Shown: positions 55,299 through 64,000 of the stretch, piece after piece
Layout: the number at the start of each line of letters is the position of its first letter
Numbering within the stretch: position 1 is the stretch's first letter
NCBI GenBank assembly: GCA_958510825.1
Contig: OY294044.1
Span: forward strand, 79,964,895-80,028,894
From: Brachypterus glaber
Taxonomy: Eukaryota; Arthropoda; Insecta; Coleoptera; Kateretidae
DNA: 64,000 nt
Direction of reading: 5' to 3'
Position numbers and translations under genes: made by a program
The notes under the pieces: generated by a model
Told to the model about the DNA's origin: nothing
What the model saw: only the letters and a program-made list of their open reading frames with translations
The model's database searches: none

Positions 55299-55525
55299 AT
55301 TCATATTATTATATTATTCACAGCGCCTGCGCTAGAATAATATTATACGGCAAAAATCGTCCTAGACAAAAAATTCTTGGATATAAAGTTTCATGAAAAA
55401 ATAAGCATCTTTTTTTTAATGTTCGTCCTTCCGTCCGTCTGTCTGTCTGTCCGTCCGTCCGATACCACGATTTTTTAGATCTGGCCCATAGTGCGCAGGC
55501 GCTGGAATAATATAATAATATGAAT
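55299..55525. mobile_element. Foldback with AGCGCCTGCGC arms
   Basis: ATTCATATTATTATATTATTC followed by AGCGCCTGCGC pairs with the right end GCGCAGGCGCTGG and ATAATATGAAT. Interior has a GTCTGTCCGTCC microsatellite. A short (AAT)n tract follows at 55525-55549. Confidence 0.65.
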
Positions 55526-55549
55526 AATAATAATAATAATAATAATAAT

Positions 55550-56550
55550 CTTTCTTAACCCAACAGATTAATCCATATTCAGGGCAAAAAAATATATAAT
55601 AATATATATATATACAATTATATACACAATCTTAACTAAAGTATACACTATGTAATCTACTTCATAGATTTTCTGTGTATAGAATTGAATTTAAAGAACA
55701 AATATTAATATCAGATGAGTTACTTAAATTATTATAATTGCTACACATGGTATTTGAAGGTGATTTAAGTAAGACTAAAGTTTCATATAAATGTTTCTTC
55801 ATGACGTGATACTAATCTAGGAATTTTAAAGTTTTATTTGACCAAGTAGGTCTGAACAGTCCACTTGATTGTGTAGAAGCTTGTAAAGAAAGCTAAGAGA
55901 GAAGTTTACTCTTCGTGTGTAGAGAGAAAGCATATTAAATCTATTAAGTAACACAGAGTGATCATATAATAACTATTATGGCTGAAAATAAATTATTACC
56001 GGTAAAAAACCGCTGCCAACAAAATAATGCTTTCCCCTATGGGCCTAGATTCATTAAAATAAAAAAAAGTTTAAAAAAAAAAATTCTTTTTCAAAAAAAG
56101 TTTTTTTTTTTTCGTAAAACGAAAATTAAATTGGAAGAAATATGTTTTTGAAAAAAAAAATTTTTACCCCATTTTACCACCTTACCCCAACCCGATTTTT
56201 ACGAAAAACAATCCCAGTCTAGAACTTTAGATAATCAACCTGTGGTCCAAATTTTAAGTCTTTAGCCCGAAGCGTTCTTTAGTTATCGTTGTCACAAATT
56301 TCCCGGACTCACAGACCGACAAACCGACAGACCGACCGACAGACAGAATTTTTTTTGACGTAAATCATATTTTTTGGATATAAAACGTCCAGAAACGTAA
56401 AAAAAGCAATATTTTTTTTAATTTATTTTACTAACGCAAGACTTTCCTTGGGGAAAGTAAAACACAAATAATCTCTTAGTTTAGAACGTCTGCAATGGAG
56501 CTCTCTACAACTAGAATTATGAAACAAAAGACGTCTACCCTATCTCTATC
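55550..56550. other. AT-rich DNA with a GACAGACC tract, no gene
   Basis: 56300-56347 is a CGACAGACCGACC run, roughly the reverse complement of the tract at 55424-55465. No supported coding. Confidence 0.4.
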
Positions 56551-56555
56551 TCATT

Positions 56556-56645
56556 TGTGCTACACTTTCCAGCCAACCAAATAAATACTTTATTTGTTTT
56601 TCATACAACAAATACAGTATTTATTTGGTTGGCCGGAAAGTAGCA
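56556..56645. mobile_element. 90-bp palindrome GTGCTACACTTTCC
   Basis: The left half (GCCAACCAAATAAATAC) pairs with the right (GTATTTATTTGGTTGGC), ending GGAAAGTAGCAC. A weaker relative (TTTGTTCAACAAAGAACAAA) is near 56770-56800. MITE-like. Confidence 0.6.
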
Positions 56646-57018
56646 CTGAGCGTCACGAACGAACCTAGCTAATGTAAATCTGTAGAATAAGATAATTCTA
56701 CTAAAATTTAGATGGCGCCAGTAATTTCTTTAATAAAAATAATATAGTTACACTTTTCGCCCGGCTAAGTAAATATTGTATTTGTTCAACAAAGAACAAA
56801 TACAGAATTTGTTTGGATGGGTGGAAGTGGGAGTGTATGCATGTCTTCTATCCTTTTTGGGTAGAACTTTTGTCCCTGTCTAATCTAACGGGAGAAATCG
56901 CCATTAAACGCAAAAATCTATTTTTCCATTTTCTACTTTTTTTTAGCACATTGCGTTGCGGCTTTCCACAGCAGTGTAGATATTTACAAAACTTTTGAAT
57001 CAAAAGTGAAGTCAGTGG

Positions 57019-57218
57019 NNNNNNNNNNNNNNNNNNNNNNNNNNNNNNNNNNNNNNNNNNNNNNNNNNNNNNNNNNNNNNNNNNNNNNNNNNNNNNNNNN
57101 NNNNNNNNNNNNNNNNNNNNNNNNNNNNNNNNNNNNNNNNNNNNNNNNNNNNNNNNNNNNNNNNNNNNNNNNNNNNNNNNNNNNNNNNNNNNNNNNNNNN
57201 NNNNNNNNNNNNNNNNNN
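57019..57218. other. Scaffold gap of 200 N
   Basis: Placeholder of the same length as gap 1. It lies immediately upstream of an inverted segment of the PLE. Confidence 0.97.
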
Positions 57219-57280
57219 TGAAATCATGAAAGCCCTATGAACAAGTGAATTAACTACCGAGCGTTTTTGAGAGGGATGTG
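57219..57280 (-). repeat. Inverted PLE segment at the 5' truncation point
   Basis: Reverse complement of about 57508-57575 in the PLE coding region. The junction with sense PLE is at GATGTGATAGACGATG, just before the reverse-transcriptase DD. It looks like a 5' inversion with local duplication of the kind made by twin priming, though a palindromic misassembly beside the gap is possible. Confidence 0.75.
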
Positions 57281-58222
57281 ATGTGATAGACGATGTCTAT
57301 GCTATTTGGCCCCATGGCATGGAAAGCCTTCAAGGTTTTCTAAATCACCTCAATTCCCAACATAAATCTATACGGTTTACGATGGAAATTGAGAACAACG
57401 GATCACTTCCCTTTTTGGACGTTTTGGTTTACAAAACGGAAAATGGCTCAATAGGACACTCGGTATACAGGAAGAAAACCCACACTGACAGATACACCTA
57501 AACGCATTTTCACATCACCATCCCTCTCAAAAACGCTCGGTAGTTAATTCACTTGTTCATAGGGCTTTCATGATTTCAGACAAGAATTCCCTAGACACAG
57601 AACTCCTTAAACTAACCAAAGCCTTGACCATGAACGGTTACACCAAAAAAGACATTAATAAGACCATATACAAATACAGAAATCCCAGACCCAAACAACA
57701 GGACAATAGTGACAATGACAGACAGACACAAGTTATACTTCCCTATGTAAGCGGTATCACGGATAAAATAGGTAAACTTTTGAAGAAGTCAAATATTAAG
57801 CCTATATTTCGGTCCAACCAAAAATTAGGTCAATGTTTGACTTCAACAAAAGACAAAATACCCCTGAGTTCAGAAGGCGTATATAAAATACCCTGCTCCT
57901 GTGGTACGGTTTACATAGGTGAAACTAAGAGAAAAATTTCTACAAGACTTCAAGAGCATGAGCGCAATATAAGAAAGAAACAAATTTCCTTATCGGCAGT
58001 AGCCGAACATGTACATGAAACAGGTCATAAAATCAATTTGTCTGAAACAAAACAAATATTAACAGAAAACAGAAAAATGCCAAGGAAGATACGGGAATCG
58101 ATAGAAATCATCAAGCATCCTAACAATATCAATCGGGACACTGGTTACCACTTACCTGCAATATGGAAGTCTTTGATAGGAAAAACCTCGTCACGGGTGA
58201 ATAACCACAACTCGTCATAAAT
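57281..58222 (+). pseudogene. Penelope-like element: RT end plus GIY-YIG endonuclease
   Basis: The first block keeps the catalytic DD and beyond (DDVYAIWPHG, LPFLDVLVYK, YRKKTHTDRY). A 2-base AC insertion near 57497 shifts the frame and gives a stop. The second block (57570-58222, 216 codons) holds the C-terminal linker and GIY-YIG nuclease: GVYKI at residues 103-107, CSC 109-111, YIGET 115-119, R126, EH 129-130, SAVAEH 142-147, TGH 151-153, E176. RT followed by GIY-YIG is the defining architecture of EN-carrying PLEs. Most of the RT is missing 5'. The nuclease half is intact. Confidence 0.9.
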
Positions 58223-58352
58223 AGTGACACAAGTTGATTCGAAACTTAGTTTCAGATTAATCCCTGAAGATGTCTCTAGTAGTAAGAGACGAAACGTCGG
58301 AAAGTGAAAATCCATTAACACGGTCTAAACCCGAAAGTGAAAGTTCTTTATA
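58223..58352 (+). mobile_element. PLE 3' untranslated end
   Basis: Nearly identical to the two arms of 23812-24385, ending GAAAGTTCTTTATA. Contains the hammerhead-like motif. The downstream flank is reverse-transcriptase coding sequence of another element, marking the insertion site. Confidence 0.85.
58264..58298 (+). ncRNA. Compact hammerhead-like motif in PLE 3' end
   Basis: CTGAAGA, one extra T, perfect 6-bp stem II GTCTCT/AGAGAC with a 7-base loop, then GAAACGTC. Stem I is short (TCC/GGA). ACGT in the stem III position is self-complementary, allowing pairing only between two RNAs. PLEs are known to carry hammerheads, including small variants reported to cleave as dimers; the extra base before stem II departs from the classical core. 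Confidence 0.55.
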
Positions 58353-59590
58353 CCATAAAACACTGTTTTAATAATTGTGAACTCTTACTCTATGCGAATG
58401 ATTCAAAGATTTCTCTCTGAGTATTACAATACACTGATAGAATAATAACGTTATCAATACAACAACATATTGTATAAAGGCGTCTTTTCACGGAGCAATT
58501 TGTACGCAAGTTTGGTGCTGTGCAAGTTTGCTGCCAGATATAGCATGAGAACAATTCTACATTCATTTGCCTTTTCATGGAGCAAGTTGTACGCAAGTTT
58601 GACGCTATATATTGTTAAAGTTAAACAGCGCTGCCTTTTTCCAGGTTGGTACCACGAAAATAACTATAAATCTTGCGTGAAAATCGTCTAAAAATAGAAC
58701 TTGTTCTATAATTTGATGGCTGGAAAATAGCATCAAAGTTGCATAGCACCAAACTTGCGTACAAATTGCTCCGTGAGCAATTGTTGTATTTATAACAATT
58801 GTATGTTGTTTACCTCTTAATTCTACAACTGGTTGTTGTATTGTATAACATATTTATGCTATGGCATATTAAAAAATCAGTTGTTTTTGAATATTGACAA
58901 ATGTTCTGTAATATCGTTTTCGCGTGGCTCCTTCATCATCTATTGGTATAAACTGGATAGGGAGTCCTCTTCGACTCTAAGCTCATGTTTCATCTAGATA
59001 TTGACAAATTGGTCAATGAGTGTAATAAAACTGTAGGATCTATACAAAGGTCTAATGTACCTATTTTCAAAATTCCAAAGCACTAAATACATTGTATTAT
59101 TCTTTGGTTTTTACTTCGCCTCAATCATCTCTAATATAAGATACAAAAATAATACTGATAGATAAGAAAATATATAAAATAAGTTTATAAAATTTCTAAC
59201 GTTATAATTTATAAAACACGCCTCAATTATCTGGAATCCGAGATAGAAAAATAATACTGATACAATTCCAAAGCACTAATTACATTGCATTATTCTTTGG
59301 TTTTTAGTTCGTCTCAATCATCTCTAATATGAGATACAAAAATAATACTGATAGATTAGAAAAGATACAAAATAAATTCATAAAATTTCTTATATTATAA
59401 AACACAATATGCTATCGCGTAATATTATACTGCAGCCCGTTCTCACTTTAAAAGTTAGAAAAAAAGAACTTTATGTAATATATTGGAGTTGTTTAAGATA
59501 TTAAATAATATATCTAGTTCACTTTTAATTCTCTCTTAAATTTTTAACATACCGTTTAGAAAGCTTAGCAATCAAAATTTTTCGCGTTCC
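58353..59590 (+). pseudogene. Non-LTR reverse transcriptase C-terminal region, interrupted by a MITE
   Basis: 58355-58420 encodes KHCFNNCELLLYANDSKI, where YAND replaces the catalytic YADD. After the MITE 58484-58790 the frame resumes with LNIDKCSVISFSRGSFI (near 58890), GVLFDSKLMFHLDIDKLV and NECNKTVGSIQRS. 59266-59410 encodes TDRLEKIQNKFIKFL, and near 59485 ELFKILNNISSSL follows. This order (YADD, LN..KC..ISFSR, DLGVLFDSKL, LE.IQNKF..FL, L..LFKILN) is the jockey/RTE-like ORF2 tail as I know it. A segment of about 170 bp (59093-59262) is duplicated as 59266-59410. Many breaks. Confidence 0.75.
58484..58785. mobile_element. MITE with CACGGAGCAATTTGTACGC ends
   Basis: TTTTCACGGAGCAATTTGTACG at the left and CAAATTGCTCCGTG at the right, with an internal AAGTTGTACGCAAGTTTG copy. 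It splits the RT pseudogene. Same family as 61018-61539. Confidence 0.75.
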
Positions 59591-61017
59591 TTATTTTTGT
59601 AAACTTATGTTTTTCCAATGAACATCTTGATTTTTTCTACTAGTCTAACAACATTTAAGGAAAATCTCACACAAATATGTTTCATTAAAAAATAAGCAAC
59701 TTCAAATATGTCCGTCCGTCTTCTTGTAAATACGATAACTCAAGTACGAATTATTTGATCTACTCGAAATTTTCAAGAAACATCAAGTTATGTGAGAGGA
59801 AGATTCCTATTGTTTTTAAAAATAATCCCCCTAAAACAACACAGTTGTTGGTTAAAGTTTAATAAATAAAATCAAAAAATTATCTTTCTCTAACATTTTT
59901 TATTTCAAAATTTTTCGTTTTTCGAAAAAAGAAGTAAAATAATATTATTCTATATTTTTTAAAAGAAAAAAAATTATTTAAGAAATAATTTTTTACAACA
60001 AAAGTTTTCTGATTAAGGAACGCTCTCGCCTGAATATTGATTATATAAATATTTTATTTTATCAGTAATTTAGTGGAAAATGCACCAATTTATTATTAAT
60101 AAGAAATTATAAATTAGATATTGGGTATTGAGTAAACCTCTTGATTAAAATATAGAAATCCAGTATTCCAGAGTGCGACCCCAGCTTAATATTTTTTCTT
60201 TTCTTTTTTAATTTAACAGTCTAATATGGTACAACATAACCTTAATAAGGTCCCAGAACGACTTTAAACTGATTAAATAAATAAAAAAATAAATAAATAA
60301 ATCTTTGGATTAATTCGGAAAATTTTTAATAATGGTCGTAAATGAGGGGGACCTCCTCGCCAAAAGCATCAGTCAGGGCCCCAAAACGACCATTTGCAGG
60401 CCCTTTTTAAGCGTATATATTTGGTATCCAACTAGACCATAGACCTTCGAATTGCATTTTTGTGAAATTGTAAGATTCATCAAATTTGTAAAAGATTTCG
60501 CCAAGGGCTTTGGGTTTTCTTTATTTTTATTTTAAGAATGTAAGACTTTAGTTTTAGTAAAGGCGTATTCACAGACACGCATAACCAGACTTCATAATTA
60601 TCTAGCACTTACAAGGAACATAAATGTTATTTTTTTATTTTAAATGTTCTCTTTCGACATTTTTCACCATTTTCATTGCCTTAATCCGGCCCTGCCTGAC
60701 AGTTGAATTTACGGCAGATTATTTAATTATAATTATAAGGGATATTCCTATGCTTCAATAAATTTATAAAAAACAAAATTAAAAAGGCAATTTCAAATTG
60801 TATATCTTTAATTTAAATATTGATTGTCACAATCCTGAAAAATCTCCCGAGCAGATATCTCTCTCAACCTTAAATAAGTACAAATTTTATTTTGGGAGTA
60901 TATTTCTGTACCTAAGTATTAACTTGTAAACATTGACACGGTGCTGTGTTAGGACAATTTAAATCAACCTCAAATTAACTCATTTTTATTTCTATACGTT
61001 AATTCTATGAGACCTAA
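59591..61017. other. AT-rich DNA, no supported gene
   Basis: Low-complexity AAATAAAT runs near 60270-60300 and a GC-richer patch near 60340-60420 without a credible frame. Confidence 0.35.
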
Positions 61018-61539
61018 AAGCCACTTTACACGGAGCAATTTGTGTGCAAGTTTGATGCTATGCAAGTTTGTTGCAAGAATGATTTAGTCACTGCGCATGC
61101 CTTCAGGCAAGTTTGAGGCCAGTTTTGTGCCATCAAATTATTTAGAACATGTTCTATTTTTCGGCGATTTTCACGCAAGTTTTATGGTTATTTTCTTGGT
61201 ACCAACCTGGAAAAAAGTTACCAAATCGATTTCATTTTACTAACATAGTAGCAACTGCACATGTTAATAATTATTATTATTAATAATAGGTCGGTCTGTG
61301 TAACTAAAAAACTTCCTTAAAAAAGCAATTACTAGGTTATGTTTTTGCCAAAAAACGCAGAGACACGTCAAAATAGTCTGGTTGGCAGCACTGTTTACCT
61401 TGCAATATATAGCACCAAACTTGCGTACAACTTGCTCCGTGAAAAGGCAAATCAATGTCCAATTGTCCTCATGCTATATCTGGCAGCAAACTTGCATAGC
61501 ATCAAACTTGCGTACAAATTGCTCCGTGTAAAGTGGTCT
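61018..61539. mobile_element. MITE with ACCACTTTACACGGAGC ends
   Basis: Ends AAGCCACTTTACACGGAGC and GCTCCGTGTAAAGTGGTCT, TAA on both sides (61015-61017, 61540-61542). The arms share GCAAGTTTGATGCTATGCAAG. Fits the PIF/Harbinger TWA target. No transposase. Confidence 0.8.
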
Positions 61540-61542
61540 TAA

Positions 61543-62200
61543 GGATGATTTTGACCAAAAATAAAACAAATCTATTGAGCACTTTTTCTTATCAAGCAAA
61601 AACCCCGTATTAGGATTTTTAAAAATGCGAGAATTCAAAATGTTAATGGGCTACCACCTCATTTTATTATTCCCTATAAAAAAATTGCCAAAATTGACTA
61701 TTCCTAGAGGTCGCTACGAGCAAAAAAAAGATTTTTTTTTGTAAGATCCATTTCTTCTAAAATTATTGATTTTTTTATTATATTATATGGATAAATTTTA
61801 GTTTAAAATTATCTAGGTTAGTTGCCTTATAAAAGTCATGAACATAGGTGGCATGGGGGTCATGTGGCCCACTCTTTGGGCTTTTTTTGTAAAAAATTTT
61901 CACTTCCCTTGCCAGGTTTTATTTATAATTCTTAAGTTCGCCCCCTTCAAATATATTTTTTTATTGCTTCCCACCTATATCTAGCTAAAATATTATAAAA
62001 TTTTTATATTGACACAACTTTTTGACATTTACAGCTCGGAAATTGGTACAAAATGTCTTAAAATTATAAAAAAATGATATTTTATCGCGCAAGGGGTGGC
62101 CCACTTGACCTCCCATACCGCTTATGACCATATCTTTTATTAAGCAATTAACCAAAATACTTTAAGCCCAAATTAATCCATAATAAAAAAATCAATAATT
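61543..62200. other. AT-rich DNA, nothing recognised
   Basis: Short inverted pieces only. Confidence 0.3.
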
Positions 62201-62269
62201 TTAGAAAAATATATGTTTGGACTTTTGGATCGGGATTGTTTTTGGTAAACATTGGGGTGCGGCAAGGGG

Positions 62270-62530
62270 GGCCAATGGGGAAAATACATTTTTTTTTAGA
62301 AAAATTTGAAAATTGCTATATATAGGTTTTTGAGGCTGCTGAAATTGAATCTGATAAAAAAACTTTTCTAATTCCACCCCTGAGGGGGTGAGGGGGTAAA
62401 TATTTTTCAATATTATTAATATTTTCTTCAAAATTGGTATATAGGGGTTTTTGTGGTCCACGAATATGAATCTGATAATACTTTTTTCTAAGTTCACCCC
62501 CTGAGGGGTGGGGGTAGTTTTTGATTGTTT
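62270..62530 (+). repeat. Two-copy degenerate tandem repeat, ~125 bp
   Basis: Both units run AAAATTG.TATATA, GGTTTTTG, a GAATCTGATAA block and a CACCCC(C)TGAGGGG hairpin. A distant resemblance to the 22260-22905 repeat. The 114-codon minus-strand frame over it follows the repeat and is not supported as coding. Confidence 0.65.
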
Positions 62531-62764
62531 AAAGAACGTTTCCAAAATTAATAATTATAATTAATTAGTATTAATTATATGAAACTGCTTACTATACCAG
62601 AACTAAGACAGTTTTCAGAGGCAATCGGCTGTGCCGGCAAAGAACTATCTCCTGAAGTCAATAATTATAATGAATCATTAATAATGATAAAACACTTCAC
62701 GGTCCAGTTCTAAGGACTATTTTCCGAACTAGTTTTTTTTATATTCTTGTTATTTATGTAGTAA

Positions 62765-63330
62765 CCAAGGATTTAGGAGCAAAATTTAAAAAAATCTATA
62801 ATTTTTTTTTATTTATATTTTTTTTATAAAAATCTGCACCTACTCAATTATTTGTCTATATCTCGGCTATTTCTAATTATAATACAAATATTATTATAAA
62901 TAAAACAAAGATTGCTTAATTTTATACAAAAAAGTAAATACTATTTTTTTTAATCCTTACGCCGTTTTGTCACAATACGCGATTAAAGTTTAAAGTAAAA
63001 CAAAAAAGTTGATCTTTATATTTATTAAAATAATAATATAATAAGCCTCCTTAGATAATTTTAAATAAATATAAAGATTAATTTATATTTTTTTGTTTTA
63101 CTTTAAACTTGTGGCAAGACGGCAAAAGATTAAAAAAATGGTTTTTATTTTTTTTTGTAGAAAATTAAGCAGTCTTTATTTTATTTTTAATAATATTTTT
63201 ATTACATAATTAGAAATAGTGAATAAGTGAGATATGGACAAATAATTAAACAGGTGCAGATTTTTATAAAAAAAATCTAAAGTAAAAAAAACTAACCGAT
63301 AGATTTTTTTTTAATTTTGCTTTCGGAAAA
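62765..63330. mobile_element. Large foldback, ~230-bp arms
   Basis: 62790-63020 pairs with about 63075-63320, for example AAAATCTGCACCTACTCAATTATTTG against CAAATAATTAAACAGGTGCAG, and AAGTTTAAAGTAAAACAAAAAA against its complement. No clear TIR motif and no coding. Confidence 0.7.
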
Positions 63331-64000
63331 CACCCCTCAGAAATGCATCGAGACTTTGAACTTACTGTGAAGGCTTCAAATTTAGTTTTGAAATAAAATC
63401 TGATAATAAAAAAACAAATGCAAATGAAAATTAAATTATTACCTACACAACGAAAGTACACGTAAAAAGCTTTGTCATTTTACAGGTAAAGTTTTGTTTC
63501 TCTGTTCTGTCTTTATTCCATCAACTTTAACATAGCAAAATTTGAATGCGTTTATCAGTACAATAAATAACGCGATATTGTATCATATAAATGATTCAAG
63601 CAATAATATTTTTATAAATTAACTCTTTTTAGAAAGTTGCTTAGTGCGTTTTACTTGTCACTTATTGCACTTAGTGCGTTTTACTTGTAGATTATTTCAA
63701 ATGTTTTACTAAGTGAACTAAGTGACTTAGTGCCTATTGCCAGATAAAATTTTAATCAAAATCAAATTGGTGCGTTTTGTATACTGGGTAACTCCCTTGG
63801 CAGACCACCTAGAAGTTAGTTCGGTTTACCTATACATAGATCATCAAAAATTAATTACAGTGCCATTAAAATCCCATTTTTGCAAAAAAGTGACTTAGTG
63901 CCTTTTACTTGTAAGCCGACGATATATTATATATATAGATAGATAAATAGATAGATAGATAATAGATAGATAGATAGTTTATTAATAATCCCTTGATCAC
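63331..64000. other. AT-rich DNA with short direct repeats and GATA microsatellite
   Basis: TTAGTGCGTTTTACTTGT occurs near 63642 and 63670 and a variant near 63895. 63937-63977 is a GATA/TAGA microsatellite. No gene seen. Confidence 0.55.

Noticed and set aside
57006..57227. 71-codon frames across the N block
   Set aside because: They consist of unknown bases only.
62201..62545. 114-codon minus-strand frame with PLTPSG and PTPQG repeats
   Set aside because: The apparent protein repeat mirrors the DNA tandem repeat, and no domain is recognised.

Overview
This is AT-rich, intron- and repeat-dominated nuclear DNA from an arthropod, most probably an insect. The evidence is a peritrophin-A (CBM14) chitin-binding exon, a Penelope-like element (PLE), animal-type non-LTR retrotransposon remnants, Tc1/mariner-, hAT- and TWA-target inverted-repeat elements, a tRNA-derived SINE, and no operon-like coding. 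I cannot name the species. Two blocks of exactly 200 N (6804-7003 and 57019-57218) are scaffold gaps. The only plausible host-gene sequence is the chitin-binding exon at 12296-12705 (minus); almost everything else supportable is mobile or repetitive DNA in various states of decay.

Layout. 1-2.5 kb: inverted-repeat MITEs with TTA/TAA target duplications, a triplicated repeat and a SINE with a 13-bp target duplication. 3-7 kb: a degenerate Tc1/mariner-type foldback, a three-level nest (4801-5777) and gap 1. 7.8-14.9 kb: small foldbacks, a TIR element carrying a broken gene of an SDEQGER-type protein family (9829-11364), the chitin-binding exon and three palindromic insertions with hammerhead-like motifs. 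15.5-26.6 kb: MITEs, a possible LTR-retrotransposon leader, a non-LTR ORF1 remnant (minus), tandem repeats, a palindromic PLE insertion (23812-24385) and a non-LTR reverse-transcriptase 3' end. 26.9-36 kb: large nested foldbacks, one with a half-length DDE transposase. 38.8-42.2 kb: an uninterrupted (GAA)n tract of 585 bp, a hAT MITE with a perfect 8-bp target duplication, a solitary inverted copy of the 713-bp repeat and a broken transposon-like gene. 43-45.3 kb: two more foldbacks. 47.5-55.1 kb: a 4.03-kb TIR element enclosing a 354-bp tandem array, then a palindromic copy of the same repeat and a 713-bp tandem array. 57.2-59.6 kb: a 5'-truncated PLE beside an older non-LTR reverse-transcriptase pseudogene, itself split by a MITE. 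61-64 kb: a TWA MITE, a foldback and GATA microsatellite.

The most interesting signal is a set of hammerhead ribozyme (HHR) motifs. Every full unit of the 354-bp array carries, on the minus strand, a complete type I hammerhead fold (6-bp stem I, CUGAAGA, 4-bp stem II, GAAA, short stem III, GUC). The same repeat also occurs as a palindromic insertion flanked by a 13-bp near-perfect direct repeat. At least four further palindromic insertions, one of them clearly PLE-derived, carry related compact hammerhead-like motifs close to each outer end. Three of the five palindromes have 12-13 bp flanking direct repeats. Together this looks like a family of retroposed, ribozyme-bearing elements (PLE or retrozyme-like) that insert as head-to-head copies and can expand into tandem arrays.
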